From the NCBI GenBank assembly GCA_002104945.1, contig MCFH01000020.1, positions 1 through 64,000 of the forward strand: a DNA stretch of 64,000 nt, in the 5' to 3' direction. The stretch comes from Piromyces finnis (lineage: Eukaryota; Neocallimastigomycota; Neocallimastigomycetes; Neocallimastigales; Neocallimastigaceae). A model generated the notes under the pieces. The model saw nothing but the letters and a program-made list of their open reading frames with translations. It was not told the origin of the DNA and searched no databases. The first letter of the stretch is position 1. The number at the start of each line of letters is the position of its first letter. Positions 51,221 through 63,855 of the stretch are shown one piece after another. The translations under genes were made by a program, and so were the position numbers.

Positions 51221-54200
51221 TCATGGAACAAAATTATGATCTCCATTGGTTGCGCTGGCCCTCCTGGCCTGTCTTACTGTTTCTTCAGCATTGACGCTCT
51301 TGGATGTTGCTTCAAACCTTTTGAACATTGACCATTGCTGGCCAATAGCAAAAGGCATGATTTTGGTTAGAAGTTCCGCGGTTACCGTCAAGAATGGTGT
51401 TCCTTCGTTAGTACCAGATTGAATCTGACGCTTACAAAGTTCTTTCCATTCCCTTGAATTGTAATTAATATTGTTAAAACTTCTTCCCCCAAGAAGGAAT
51501 TTAAATATTTTACTGCACACACTAGAATAATCATACACATTAATATTCACCGGATTATTAGAACTATTACTATCATTAACTAAATTACTATCTAAATTAG
51601 AATTATTATCTTCACTATTGCTATCATTATTAATATTATTATTTCTATTACTACTATTGTTATTATTACTATTGTTACTATTACTACTATTGTTATTATT
51701 ACTATTGTTATTATTACTATTGTTACTATTACTATTAATGTTATTGCTATCTCTGCTGACATTATCAATTTCATTATTATTGATAGGACTATTGGAATTA
51801 CGTTGATTGAAAAAATTTAATAGATGGACTATAGAATCATAATGTTTAATACGGATATCTCTAAATGTTGGACAATCTAATAACCAATGTTTAATTCTTT
51901 GAACACCACACTTGCAACATGGACAGTAGTTAGGACAAACTGGATCAACAAATTTAGCAACTTTGGCAACTCTAGCATCCAACTTGTATCCGCTTCTTGC
52001 TTTCAATAGCCAGTAGAAGCCATAGGCAAACTCTGGGTACTCATAATATAATTTGATAAAATCTTTAGTTTCAATAAATTTATTATCATCATAATATTGC
52101 GCTTTGATTGAATTCCTTTTGAGATCTTTCCAATAAAAGTTTTTAACTGCTTTAACATCTCCATGTTTCTTTAGTTTTTTATCAAGTGTCCTACTTGATT
52201 TGCACCACGTGTATTTTCTAAATTTAGGAATGTAATTGACAAGGTGTGAGATAATACAATTTGAGTTTTTCCATTTGTTAAAACATCTAACCTGAGCTAA
52301 TGCACATTTGGCTGACAATGGAGGAATATTCAAATCTTTTGAGATAGAGTATAAAGATATAAACGATACAGCTTTATGAACTCCGGCAACCCATCGTATT
52401 CCTTTGTTAACATGCTTCTGAGCAATCCTAGACCTAGCTTTGTTGGATCCAAGTAATGGTGCAAAGTATGAAACTCTGCTGATTACTTGTGAGTTAAGTA
52501 CTAGCTTTTTGAAGGGAATAGGAATATTAGGATTTCTTAAGAATTTACTGACTGAAAAAAGTCCTTTCAAAACCTTGTTATTAAGAGTTTTAATAACTGG
52601 TTTAAGGGACAGATTCTTATCAAATGGAACACCAAGATAAGTATAACAATCAGTAGTTGGAATGGGTTGTCCTGCTAAGTAAAATGTTGGATCTCTCTTG
52701 TTCTGATTTTCTATTGATTCAGGACGAATCACCATCGTTGAACATTTCTGGATACCAAATTCCATTTCATTATACAATGCCCATTCATTAACTCTTCTAA
52801 GCATCTTTTTTAAGCATCCTCTTGTTGGAGCACAAATAACTATATCATCTGCAAAAAGTCCACCACAGCATCGAGTATCACCTAAACTGACTCCTAGATC
52901 TTCGCACTCTTTAAATATATCATTAATAAAGAGATTAAAGAGAATAGGAGAAAGAGGGCAACCTTGACGGACTCCTTTCTTCACATCAAAAGATTTCGAG
53001 AATTGTCCATCTAATTTGACATTAGCCTTAGATGTTAAATATAAATTTTTGATGAATTGTAAACTCTTACCTCGGATTCCTAAACAATCTAATTTATGGA
53101 GAATATTACTGATTGGGACTGAATCGTATGCTTTCCTGAGATCTAAAAAGGCCAAATATGTCTCTTTATTATCTAATTGACGTCTACGGCATATTTCTTG
53201 GATTGAAATGAAATGATTGATACTTTCTTCCTTTTTTCGAAAACCAAATTGTTCAGGTCTAATGAAATTATTCTTTAGACCATATTCTGAGATTTTAGTT
53301 GTGACAATTTTGGAAATCAACTTAATGCCATTATTGATAAGTGATATACCTCGATAGTTATCACAATCTGTCAAATCTCCCTTCTTAGGAATAGAAACAA
53401 TACTGGATTCATTCCAAGAGCTGGGGAAATCTCCATCCCAAATACGGTTGAATAATTTAAGAATAAAATTTAAACCATAAGCATCATTATCTGAAGTGGT
53501 ATTACCGGAAGAATTATTATCTGTAGCATTATTAGAATCATTACTTGATGGAATTAATGCTTTGTAAAATTCAATTGGAATACCATCCGGACCTGATGCT
53601 TTATAATTTGGAGTAGAGAGGATAGCTGACTTGACTTCATCAATACTAATATCTTGGTTGATATCCCATTCATCAAGCATAGGGAGTGAAAAACGTTTAT
53701 TCGTTGGTTCTTCATACCAATGCTCCAAATCAAGACTTACACCACTTGGATCTGATGCAAGATTTTCGAAATGATCATGCCACACTTCTAGTTGTTCTTC
53801 TGTAGCAACAACTAATTCTCCATTTTTATTTTTAATTGGTTGAGCAATAAAGAAAGAATCTTTTCCAATTTTTGCAGTCTTCTTGATCCATTTCCAGGCC
53901 TTCTTAGGATTATGACTCTTCATATACTCACATCCTGTTTTAATCCAATGAAGATATTCTTGCTTCCTAAATTCATTACATCTTTTGTGGATGTAATCAA
54001 TGAGCTTACGGTAGATTTTAATTCTTTTAATAAATTCATCTATATCATAAATTCTTTCTTTTTTAAATCTCTTATACAACTTCATTTTGATTTTTTGAAG
54101 ATTAAAAATTTGTTGTGAAATATGAAATGAAGACTTTATAACATTATTTGCTGAGGTAATACTGAGCTCGTCTGCAATTGAAAAAGCAGTTGAAGTAAAC

Positions 54201-55753
54201 TCTTTGGAAAGTTCATCTGTAGAAACATTAGGATCGTTGAATTTTGCTGAAAGTATTTGGAATTTATTATGACTGAGAATAGATTCCTTTTCCTCAATAC
54301 ATTTTAATCTATTCCATTTCAGAATTTTCTTAGGAACATTAAAATCATTAGAAAAATCTTCCATAGGAATAATTTTACCATTAATAAGAAGTGGCTTATG
54401 GTCTGATACAGGATAAAAATTATTTATAAATGATGCTGAGTGAATAAGATCTTTCATCTTCGAATTGATAAGAGCATGGTCAATGTCGGAAGATTGATCA
54501 CCTCGAGTCCAAGAGATAGTAGACCCTCTAAGCGGAAGAATTTCCCAATCTCCTAATCCATTAGTTGATAACCAGTTGGATAATTTTACTTTAGACATAT
54601 TAAAATCACCAACAAGAATCGATGGATGGGATGAATGAGTTTGTAACCACAAGCGAACTTCTAACTTTGCATGATCAACATAGATGTTGTGATGACTATG
54701 AGGCATATAAACATTTCCAATCGAGCATTTGAATCTATTCCAGAGACTAAAAGTATAAATAGAAATAATATATTTTCCAGAGAAGTTTTCAAGTGAGGCT
54801 TGACACGAATTGTGAAAACCTAAATATAAACCTCTCATTCCCGGAACTGATTCGTCAGCTTTCTTGAAAAAGTGTCTATAGTTTCGCAAAGTAACACGAC
54901 AAGGATAATCTGTATTCGATCCAGAACCATTACCAGTTTCTTGGAAACATAAAAATAATGGTTTGAAAATAGCTGTGAAATAGCTAATGCTATCTCTCTT
55001 TTCGTGATTCCACCCATTGGTGTTCCAACTAAGACAAAAAGAAAAGTTATCAGGCTTGTTGGATGAGGAAGAATCGTTGCTATTATTATTATTATTAAAG
55101 TCATCATTATTAATGGATGATGCATCAGAGGAATAAGTAGAACTATTACTAGATGGCTGTGAAACTGAAGAACTATCAACTATTGAACTGTTATCAGAGT
55201 TGATAGAACTATTAGAATTAATTGTTGAATGTTGAGATTGAAATTGTGTTTGCTGTAGATCTGGAATATTTTCATGATGGAAAACTTGTTGAAGATCTTG
55301 TTGAAGATCTTGTTGAAGATCGGATTGTTGATGAGATTGTTGAACTGATTGTTGAAATGATTGTTGAATAGAATGTTGATGTTTATTAGAAACTAAAATT
55401 TTACGTTTGAGAGTGGAAAAAGTGTATTTGTGATTCCTTCTACTACGAGCTGAAAAGGAAATTGAGGTAACTGAAAGTTTCTTCTTTAACATGTGTAAGA
55501 TTTTAATACAATCTTTTGATGAACCATGAACCTTGACTAAGAAAAAGTGATCATTGAAAGTCTGAAAATATTTAACACTAATAACTGAATTAAATTTATC
55601 TTCTAGAATAACCTCGAGTTTTTCCCATAGCATATTTACTGACCATGATCGAATACCACGGATAAAGAAGGAGCGAATATCATCTAAGGGGATACCATAA
55701 GACCGGGTACCACGTCTGATATAATTCTTATCTTTAATATAAAGGACTGACAT
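51221..55753 (-). CDS. LINE polyprotein: AP-type endonuclease plus reverse transcriptase
   Basis: 1510 aa, uninterrupted. The N-terminal ~110 residues are basic and may bind RNA, followed by a Gln-rich segment (QQSFQQSVQQSHQQS) and a Ser/Asn linker. The endonuclease domain (~235-460) keeps its active-site motifs: LSWNTNGW, LCFQETGNG, LVGDFNMSK and PVSDHKPLL. The reverse transcriptase (~760-1050) has SIPKKGDLTDCDNYRGISL, the catalytic LAFLDLRKAYDSVP (first Asp) and GLFADDIVICAP (Asp-Asp). A Cys/His cluster (CPCCKCGVQRIKHWLLDC, ~1280) and an Asn/Ser-rich linker (~1325-1405) lie near the C-terminus. Known role: target-primed reverse transcription after nicking of chromosomal DNA. All motifs are intact and there is no stop or frameshift, so it could be active or very recent. 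Confidence 0.93.
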   Translation of the reverse strand: MSVLYIKDKNYIRRGTRSYGIPLDDIRSFFIRGIRSWSVNMLWEKLEVILEDKFNSVISVKYFQTFNDHFFLVKVHGSSKDCIKILHMLKKKLSVTSISFSARSRRNHKYTFSTLKRKILVSNKHQHSIQQSFQQSVQQSHQQSDLQQDLQQDLQQVFHHENIPDLQQTQFQSQHSTINSNSSINSDNSSIVDSSSVSQPSSNSSTYSSDASSINNDDFNNNNNSNDSSSSNKPDNFSFCLSWNTNGWNHEKRDSISYFTAIFKPLFLCFQETGNGSGSNTDYPCRVTLRNYRHFFKKADESVPGMRGLYLGFHNSCQASLENFSGKYIISIYTFSLWNRFKCSIGNVYMPHSHHNIYVDHAKLEVRLWLQTHSSHPSILVGDFNMSKVKLSNWLSTNGLGDWEILPLRGSTISWTRGDQSSDIDHALINSKMKDLIHSASFINNFYPVSDHKPLLINGKIIPMEDFSNDFNVPKKILKWNRLKCIEEKESILSHNKFQILSAKFNDPNVSTDELSKEFTSTAFSIADELSITSANNVIKSSFHISQQIFNLQKIKMKLYKRFKKERIYDIDEFIKRIKIYRKLIDYIHKRCNEFRKQEYLHWIKTGCEYMKSHNPKKAWKWIKKTAKIGKDSFFIAQPIKNKNGELVVATEEQLEVWHDHFENLASDPSGVSLDLEHWYEEPTNKRFSLPMLDEWDINQDISIDEVKSAILSTPNYKASGPDGIPIEFYKALIPSSNDSNNATDNNSSGNTTSDNDAYGLNFILKLFNRIWDGDFPSSWNESSIVSIPKKGDLTDCDNYRGISLINNGIKLISKIVTTKISEYGLKNNFIRPEQFGFRKKEESINHFISIQEICRRRQLDNKETYLAFLDLRKAYDSVPISNILHKLDCLGIRGKSLQFIKNLYLTSKANVKLDGQFSKSFDVKKGVRQGCPLSPILFNLFINDIFKECEDLGVSLGDTRCCGGLFADDIVICAPTRGCLKKMLRRVNEWALYNEMEFGIQKCSTMVIRPESIENQNKRDPTFYLAGQPIPTTDCYTYLGVPFDKNLSLKPVIKTLNNKVLKGLFSVSKFLRNPNIPIPFKKLVLNSQVISRVSYFAPLLGSNKARSRIAQKHVNKGIRWVAGVHKAVSFISLYSISKDLNIPPLSAKCALAQVRCFNKWKNSNCIISHLVNYIPKFRKYTWCKSSRTLDKKLKKHGDVKAVKNFYWKDLKRNSIKAQYYDDNKFIETKDFIKLYYEYPEFAYGFYWLLKARSGYKLDARVAKVAKFVDPVCPNYCPCCKCGVQRIKHWLLDCPTFRDIRIKHYDSIVHLLNFFNQRNSNSPINNNEIDNVSRDSNNINSNSNNSNNNNSNNNNSSNSNNSNNNNSSNRNNNINNDSNSEDNNSNLDSNLVNDSNSSNNPVNINVYDYSSVCSKIFKFLLGGRSFNNINYNSREWKELCKRQIQSGTNEGTPFLTVTAELLTKIMPFAIGQQWSMFKRFEATSKSVNAEETVRQARRASATNGDHNFVP
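51605..51745 (-). repeat. Coding repeat for Asn/Ser-rich linker
   Basis: Alternating ATT/ACT-type triplets on the + strand encode a poly-Asn/Ser stretch within the LINE ORF. The opposite frame is an artefactual poly-Leu ORF. Confidence 0.8.
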
Positions 55754-56545
55754 GATAATAAATTCTAATTAAAAATATTGAATATAAAATAAATACTAAT
55801 AAAAATTACAAATATAACGTATATGGAAAAAAATCTGTCTCTCTCTCTCTCTTCTTAAAAGTACTGGATAGTACAAAAATTGTTACGATGCTTTGTTTAA
55901 AGTTTCTTTTTTTGAATTCTAGTTGTAAATTTTCTTTAAAAATTCTAGTTTTGGTTTGTTGTTAGTAAATTCGATTCGCTTTTTGACACTAAAATTGTTT
56001 GACTTTACTTTTCATTAAATATTTAAATTGGTAAAAAATTTGAATCAAGAATGTCGACACCAGAAAGCTTGTGAATAGTATTTTTACATGATGTAGAGTG
56101 AATCAGTCTCTTACAAGAAACAATACAACAATAGCTACATGAATATAAAAATACAATGCAAATGCTAAAGTTGACTACATTGGATTCTTACAAGAGAAGA
56201 GTAGTACTACATGAATACATGAATAAAAGAAAAAAATACAGCAACAAAATGTATTACTCTTCTAATTAAATACTATACAAACTTACCTGAGTATCAAACA
56301 TTCAACTTATTCATCAAATACTTAAATTCGATGAATAAAATGTTTTTTAATCGCTCAGTACCATGAGCTTAGTCCTAATAATTTTCCCTTAAAGACTAAC
56401 CAAGCATCCATTGCGCAATACTTGGATTTAATTCTTTCTACTCTCTCAGTACCATGAGCATGAGTAGACCCCCTTGAGAAACTACATTTATTAAATAAAT
56501 GAAGGCACGTTCCCAAGAGGGAAATGAAGGCACGTTCCCAAGAGA
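55754..56545 (-). other. LINE 5' untranslated region
   Basis: Higher-complexity sequence than the flanks, with a (CT)n run at about 55834-55852, the duplicated CTCAGTACCATGAGC motif and a 25-bp-period duplication at its outer end. It probably contains the internal promoter of the element. Confidence 0.6.
56497..56544. repeat. 25-bp-period duplication at the LINE 5' end
   Basis: AAATGAAGGCACGTTCCCAA-type block at 56497-56519 repeated exactly at 56522-56544. GC-rich against the surroundings, so it belongs to the element. Confidence 0.85.
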
Positions 56546-57639
56546 TATTTTTTATATAAGATAATTAAAATTTCAATTTTTTTTTTTTTAATAGGAAATA
56601 TAATTAAATTTATTATTTCAATCAAATATATGAAATTATAATTTTAAAAGTTTAAGTTATAATCCAATTTATTAATAATATTTATTATAATATTATAAAA
56701 AATCACCTATATTATAAAATGTTTAACACAAAAAAGTAAATAAGACATCAAGAATTTTTTAATAAAATATTTTTATTTTATTAGCAATTTATTTGCAATA
56801 ATATACTTTTTTAATACATACAAAAATTATTTTTATTTTTACTATTATTTTGTTTTTAATTTAATATTTTATAATTTATTTTATTTTATATCACCCTCTA
56901 ATAAAATGATATTAATTATTTTTTTTTATTAATTTCTTTTTCGTTTGTTTTATTTTTATTTTAATTTTTTTTGTTTTTGTTCTGTTTTTTGCTTTTGTTT
57001 TTTTGCTTTTTGTTTTGTTTTGTTTTTAATTTGTTTTGATTATATCATCATCAATTATTAACATTGTTTTAATATACTCTTTTGAGTTTTTTTTTTTTTT
57101 TTTTTTTTCTTTCTTTCTTTTATATTGTGCTATTTTTCTTTAATTTATAAGAAATAATAATTTATATTTCCCTTTTGGATTTTTATATTGTATTGAATTT
57201 TTAGTTCTATTTGACTAAAAAAAATATTTAAATTCATTTTTATATAAATAATACTAATATGTATTTATATTATAATATTTACTAATATATTTCCTTTTCT
57301 TAATACTACGTATTATTATAGAGTTTAAAAAAATAACTTAATTTTGGATGTATATATTATTCTTTAAAAAAAATAAAGTATATACATCTTTTATGTATTG
57401 AAAGGATTTATTTAAAAAAAGAATTAAATATTTATTAATAAATAAATATTATTAATACCAAATTAAATTTCTTTTTTCATCCTTTCTTTTTCAATTATTC
57501 TTGTTAATATTTTAATGTGTTTATATATAATTATCAAAATTTAAAATATGATAATTATTTATAATTAAATTATATAATGAATAAAATAAATATACCAAAA
57601 ATTATAAATAAATTATATTCATATTTCTTTTCCAATAAC
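56546..57639. other. AT-rich spacer downstream of glycogen synthase
   Basis: Contains the 3' flank of the glycogen synthase gene, with TTTTG-rich and poly-T tracts at 56940-57120. No gene seen. Confidence 0.55.
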
Positions 57640-60129
57640 TTAATCTTCAGAAGCTTTAATTTCGGCTGGAATGTTATTATAGTCATCAATAATATGACCA
57701 GCAGCAATTTGCTTTTCTCTTCCATCAACATTTAATTGTTTAAGTTGTTCAATTAAAATATGATCATGGTTTTCTGGCTTAGAAATATCTTTTTCATTAA
57801 CAGCATCTTCCCAAGTATCTTCAACTTGTTCATCTTCGAAAGATTCTTTAATTCTTGGAGAACCTGGAGCACTTGGTGGACGAGGAATCTTTCTAGTTCT
57901 GCGACCACGAATTGTTTCTTCGCCTTCACTGTAAAGAGCTGCATCATGTTGTTCAACTTCTTCTTTAACGTTTTCATCATCCATTTCTTCGAATAAAGCA
58001 GCTTCTGGCCACTTTCTACGAACAGCAACCCATCTAGCCTTTTGGTATTCAATACCCATACGTTTCCAATCAAGTAAATCACTAAGACGTTCAGTACGAT
58101 TACGTTGATTAATACGTTGACGACGAGACTTTTGTGAAAATTCAAACATAAAGTCAGTTAATTGTTGAACAGATTCTTCGATACCTCTCATACGTCTATC
58201 AACAATATAAATACCATAATCATTTGGATGAGTAATCATTTCTTCCATGAAACAACCGAAACCAGATAAATTAGTAGTAATGGATGGAACACCCATAACA
58301 GTACATTCAGCTGGAGTGTAACCCCATGGTTCGTAGTAACTTGAGAAAACACCCAAGTGACAACCACGAACGAATTCTTCATAATCCATACCAAGTAATG
58401 GATTGTTTTGATTGAGGAATTCTGGGTGGAAGATAATCTTAACACGATCACTTGGTGAATTAAATAATTGAACGCGACGAATGTGGTTTAAGATTGGATC
58501 ATGACTATCATCTGCCATATTATGAGTAGTAATTGGTGGTAAATTAGCTCTCTTTAATGCATAAATTCTTCTCTTTAAGACGATTTGTTCTTCATCTGAA
58601 AGAATGTGAGCCAAATCTGGAGTTTGACCTCTAGCAGCAGAGTTCAAGATACGCTTACCAATAAGTTCTTGCATTTCAACAACTGTTTGTCTTAATTGTT
58701 TCATAACAGCTTGACCCTTTAAAGCATCAACTGCAAAATTATGAGTAGCAGCTGGCATAATAATGAAAGCAACAACTGTAACTGGAGAATTATAGTGCTT
58801 TAAACGACCATTAAGACGTGCTAATGCTTCAATATACATATCAACACCCTTATTACGGTATTCATAACGACCAGAAGTAAAGAAATATAAAGTATTATCT
58901 AAATCAAAATCAAAATGACCGTAGAAATGACCACGAACAAATTCGTTAATCTTTTCCTTATTACGAGCATGCATGTTTTGGAATTCGTGAATAGCACTGA
59001 ATTTAACAACATTTAAACCATTTGGTAATACACCATCTGGCTTACGTTTTAATAACCACTCACTTTCATAAGCAGTAATATGAGAAACAGTAGTGAATAC
59101 ATCAGCACAATGAGCAGCACCACGTTCAATACAATAACGATGATATATTTGACGTTTACCAGCTTCAGCATCAACATCAAAGTATTTTAAATTATTGTAA
59201 AAGTCAACATCACCAGCACATAAATAACGACCTAATAAAGTAGCATGTGTTGTGAAAATTGTAGCAATTGGTAAATTACGCTTACGAATTAAAATTAAAG
59301 CAACACCAGCTAACCATTCATGGAAATGAGCAATAATCAATGGGTGATCAGCAGTATGATAGTTAGAATAGATAGATGGATGTTGAGACATTGGGTGAAT
59401 TAATTGGTAATTATTCTTTAAGTCATTAGCAGTTGGAGATATTTGTAAATCAGATGGAACTTTTTCTTTCTTAGTATTTAAACGATGAGAAAATTCACCT
59501 AAAAACCATGCAACTAAGTAACCAAATACAATAGCTTCATTAGTTTCAAAATCATCTGGTGGTGATGGAACACCTGAAATACACCATAAATCTGTTTTCC
59601 ATTCATTCATACGGTTGTGAGCGGATGAAATATCGAAAAGTAAAACAGCTGGAGCACCTTCAACAAGCCATCGACCATAAAGGAAATGAATACCACTGTT
59701 TCTCATTGATTCTAAAGTTTCCTTTAATGGTTGAGAAGTTGGTTCAATCTCTTCAACTTCCATTGGAGCTGTTTTCCATGATAATGGACCAATTAAACAA
59801 TAGTGGTCACCATATTCACCAACAGTAACTGGGGTCTTAGTTTTTATAACAGTATAAATACCACCAACTATTAAAATGTCATTAATAATATTTAATTATT
59901 GTTTTTGTTTTTTTTTATTATTTGTAATAATATTTTTATTTTATTGTTGTTATTTTTATATATAAAATAGTAAAATAAAAATAGAAAAACAAGAAAATTT
60001 AATACTATATCATTTTATCGTTTTTATTTATATGTGTCTTTTTAAATTTTTACCCTTATTAGCAACTTCCCAAGCAATTTCAAAAAGAAGTGGCTTACTC
60101 ATATCAACTGTTTCATTAGTGGTAGCCAT
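57640..60129 (-). CDS. GSY1: Glycogen synthase (GT3 family)
   Basis: Two exons: 60129-60054 and 59867-57640, joined in phase 1 across a 186-base intron; 767 aa. The first ATG within the large open frame (59763) is internal: the true start lies upstream, because the UDP-glucose-binding sequence ([21 protein letters not shown]) spans the intron. GT3 hallmarks follow: [45 protein letters not shown], and the catalytic [10 protein letters not shown] with its two Glu (~535-543). The Arg-rich helix that binds glucose-6-phosphate is [11 protein letters not shown] (~605), followed by [11 protein letters not shown]. The C-tail has [11 protein letters not shown], the usual regulatory phosphorylation region. 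Enzyme: transfers glucose from UDP-glucose to glycogen in the cytosol; regulation by phosphorylation and glucose-6-phosphate is family knowledge. Codon use is markedly more C/G-ending than in neighbours, fitting high expression. About 60 residues longer than yeast enzymes at the C-terminus. Confidence 0.97.
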
Positions 60130-63100
60130 TTTAACAGTTTATATGAATGTTTTTAAAATATTAATATAAATAATTTTTTGTTATTTTTTTTTAATTTTAT
60201 AAATTATTTAATACTCTTTTAAATATAATAAATAAAGGATTAATTATAAATATATATTATATTAATTTTAGGATTAATTATTATTTACAAATTTTTCCTT
60301 AATAAAAAAGAAAAGAAAAATTAAATTTCCTTCTTCTTTATCTTTCAAATTAATATATCTATATAAAAAATTAAATAATTTTTTAAATGTAAAGTCTTTA
60401 AAAAAAAAAAAAAAAAAAAAAAAGAAAATTTTAATATCTTTTATACTGTGAATCTTTTTTTTCTAAATGAAAAGTTTTACCTATTTTAAAACTAAATTAA
60501 TTAGTAATTTAGTATTATATTTTGATTTTTAATTCTATTTATTAATATTTTTTTTTAATAAAATTATTATAAACCTTTTTTTTTTATAATTTAAAATATT
60601 TTTAATTAACTTTATTTTTTTAATCCTAATTAAAAAATGGTAAATATTAATTAATTAAAAATTTCTAGATAATATATTAATAAATTTTAAATTAAATAAA
60701 ATTAATTGATAAATGTATTTTTTTCATAATAGGAATTATTAAAATATTAAAAATGGTATATATAAATATAATATATATCCAATTATAATACTCGTTGTAG
60801 GATTTAAAAGAATAGTTATTAATATATTATGGAAATATATTTCGTATATATATAAATATTAATGATTATAAATAATCCTTGTATTGTTATTTACAAATAT
60901 TTAAATAAAGAATAATGATAAATTATAAAACATATATGCTGATTTATTCATTATTATAACTAGCATTGATAACTATTAATTAAGCCATACATAAAATAAT
61001 GAATTATGGCTAAATTTAAGACTGACAATTTAAAAGCATCAATAATCAAATGTTTAACTTTTAATATAAAGAATCATCATATTCTATAATAATATTGAAT
61101 ATTTTATTTATTTATTTAAATAAATATACATAATATTAATATTTCTATAATTATTTTCAACATAACTATTTAAGAATTATTAAAAATTGCACTATTATTA
61201 CTATTTTACTATTAAATCTAATTATTCTTTTATTTATTATTTTAATTATTAATCTTTTTTTATTTTATTTTTTAGATTTAAAAGAAACGTTAAATTATGT
61301 AATTAGATAATATTTATTATAATATTATTTGAATTAAATCACATCTCAAAATATTTGGTTAGTTCATTACATTAGATTATTTAATTGTTTATTTTACTTC
61401 GAATTTTCAGAATTTAAAAGCTAAAATAAACAATTTTATAATAACGAAATCAAATTTTAATCTGTTAATTATTATAAAATAATTACAATTAGTATAAATT
61501 TAAATTAAACAGTTAATTAATTAAAGGATTAATTAAATAGCAAAATAATTTTCTATATAGTTTATAATAAAACATATTTTATTTAATAGCTCATTCCTAT
61601 AATAAATATTCATTTATAATCATCAAAAATATAATTTAAAAGTATATAAATAATTATTGATATGTTGAATGACACTTTATATTTTTAATTTTAAATCAGT
61701 CATTCTTAAAATAATACTTTAGAGTACTCATTTTTATTTACTTTAATATTTCAAAGTATTTTACATTATAAATTCCATAAATTATTGTTTTTTATTTGAA
61801 ATGTCATTATATTAATATAATATATATATATTTTTGATTGACTTTATAAGTTTCTTTAGGTTAAAGTTTTAATTGAAAATTCTATTAATTATATAATCTT
61901 AATTAATTTCTCTATCATATATTAATAAATATTATAATTCTTTAATATAATATTAAATAATATTATTTAATTATTTAATTATTTTAAATAAAATAAGGTT
62001 TCATTTCGATTTTCAATGTTAGAATACTATTACAATTCCAACTAAAAAGTATTAGTTAAAAAAAAAAAAATTCGATTAATTTTAAAATTATAATTGTATA
62101 CTAAAAAGGAAATAATTATTTTAAATTTTCGAAGGTGAATGAAATTTTTAATTTTCCAAATTGATATTTAATACATAAATAAAATCAATATTTTTTAAAT
62201 GAATTTTTTGATTGTAGTACAATTATTTTTAATTAAAAAAAAAAAAATACAGAATTTTTTAAGTTTACAAAAAAAATATTTTAATTGTAGAATAATTTAA
62301 TTTCATATGTTTGATATAATATGGAATATAAATAGAGTTTTTTCATTAAAAGATAAAAATAAAAATTTATAAAAATATTTTAAATATTACTTTTTTTTTT
62401 CAATATATATTGATTTTTTAATAATACTAATATATATTTTTTTAATATCACTAAAAAAACTACAATATATATATATATATATATTTTTCCAATTAAAATT
62501 GTTTTTTAAAAAAAAAATTAAAAGAATAAATAATTCATTTTTTTAGAATGTTTTTTTTTTTTAAACAGAAATAAGAAAGAATTAACTTTATTATATTTTA
62601 ATAATCATAATAGAATATATTTTTCAGTAACTTTTATCTATTTATAATATTAAATAAACATGTATTGTAGTATTTGTAATATATTATATTACATTACATT
62701 TTAATTTAATATAGAAAGTTGACTTTTTATATAACTTAATACATTACTATATCCTTTTATGGATTAATTAAATTCTTAACATATTATATCTATTTTATTC
62801 AGTAAATAAATGTTGCTTTTTTAAAAAGTTAATAAAAAGTTAATATTATTATTATATATAATTTTCAAATTAAACTATATTTTTTTACAAATATATTTTT
62901 TTTATTTTCAATAATATTTTATTAATGTATATAATATTTTTAGTAATTAGTTTTATGTAAAAGAATTTAACTTTAATTATATGTATTTTTATAATAAACT
63001 TTATTTAAAACATTTCTTTTGTATTATGTTATTATGTTATAATAAAATTATTAAAACAGGGGAATATTAGATCGATCCTTCATACCTAATATTCCCTAGT

Positions 63101-63855
63101 TGGTTTATTCAAATGAGGCTTATCAAAAAACTAATTAACCAATTATAATACTAATATTATATGGATCATACATTCATAATACTTTTTAAATTTTAGAAAT
63201 AATTTATATTATTATTATTAACTCTATAATTTTAAAGTTTTTATGTTAATTCTCATACTATTTTTATATTTTAATAATTTGATTATGTTTCATTTTCATA
63301 AACAATATATACATATAATTTTATTTTTTATATTAAGCTATAATATATATTAATAAGTTATAAAATTCTATTAAAATTGCAATTCTATATTCTATATTAA
63401 AATAATACTTATTAATGATTCATCCTTTAATCATTAAATTTATTAAAAAAAACTTTACCATCCATAGTTTCATGTTATTTTTATAAAAGAAATTATTAAA
63501 TTATTGAATAAAATATAATAATATTAGAAAGATACATTAGATACTAATCAAATTATACTTTAAAAATCATGAGTTTTTTTTATTAAGAATTTTCATAATT
63601 CATTTTAATTAAACTTTTTAATAGTTAATACTTTTTCACAATTATTTTGTATATACATTGAATAATTTTCATTTTATATGAAAAATTATTTATATTAATT
63701 TAGAAAAATTTTTTTTATAAAATAATTAAAACTATAAACAATTATTTAAGTTTCATATTTAAAATAACATTAAAAAATTCTAATACACTATAATTAATTA
63801 GTTATATAAATAGTATATTATTGTATTTATTCCTATATAGTCACTAATATTACTA
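60130..63855. other. Long AT-rich intergenic region
   Basis: 3.7 kb of almost pure A/T with long homopolymers (e.g. poly-A about 60401-60423) and (TA)n tracts (62466-62483). It contains one outstanding hairpin (63060-63096, listed separately). No ORF or RNA gene supported. Confidence 0.55.
63060..63096. repeat. 11-bp perfect hairpin with GC-capped stem
   Basis: GGGAATATTAG (63060-63070) and CTAATATTCCC (63086-63096) are exact reverse complements around a 15-base loop containing ATCGATCC. The stem is capped by three G-C pairs in a region that is otherwise nearly pure A/T. Confidence 0.8.

Larger units (their letters stand above)
51190..56545 (-). mobile_element. Full-length non-LTR retrotransposon (LINE)
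   Basis: A - strand element with a 5' UTR of about 0.8 kb (55754-56545), one intact ORF (51221-55753) and a short 3' end. GC content rises abruptly inside the element relative to both flanks. The 5' end appears to be near 56545, where a duplicated 23-base block (56497-56519 and 56522-56544) gives way to plain A/T-rich DNA. A motif CTCAGTACCATGAGC also occurs twice in the 5' UTR (about 56353 and 56445). I could not identify target-site duplications or a poly-A tail, so both ends are approximate. Confidence 0.82.

Noticed and set aside
51618-51806. Poly-Leu ORF on the + strand
   Set aside because: Reverse of the Asn/Ser linker repeats in the LINE ORF.
57753-58451. Two - strand ORFs overlapping glycogen synthase
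   Set aside because: Out-of-frame shadows of a highly conserved enzyme.
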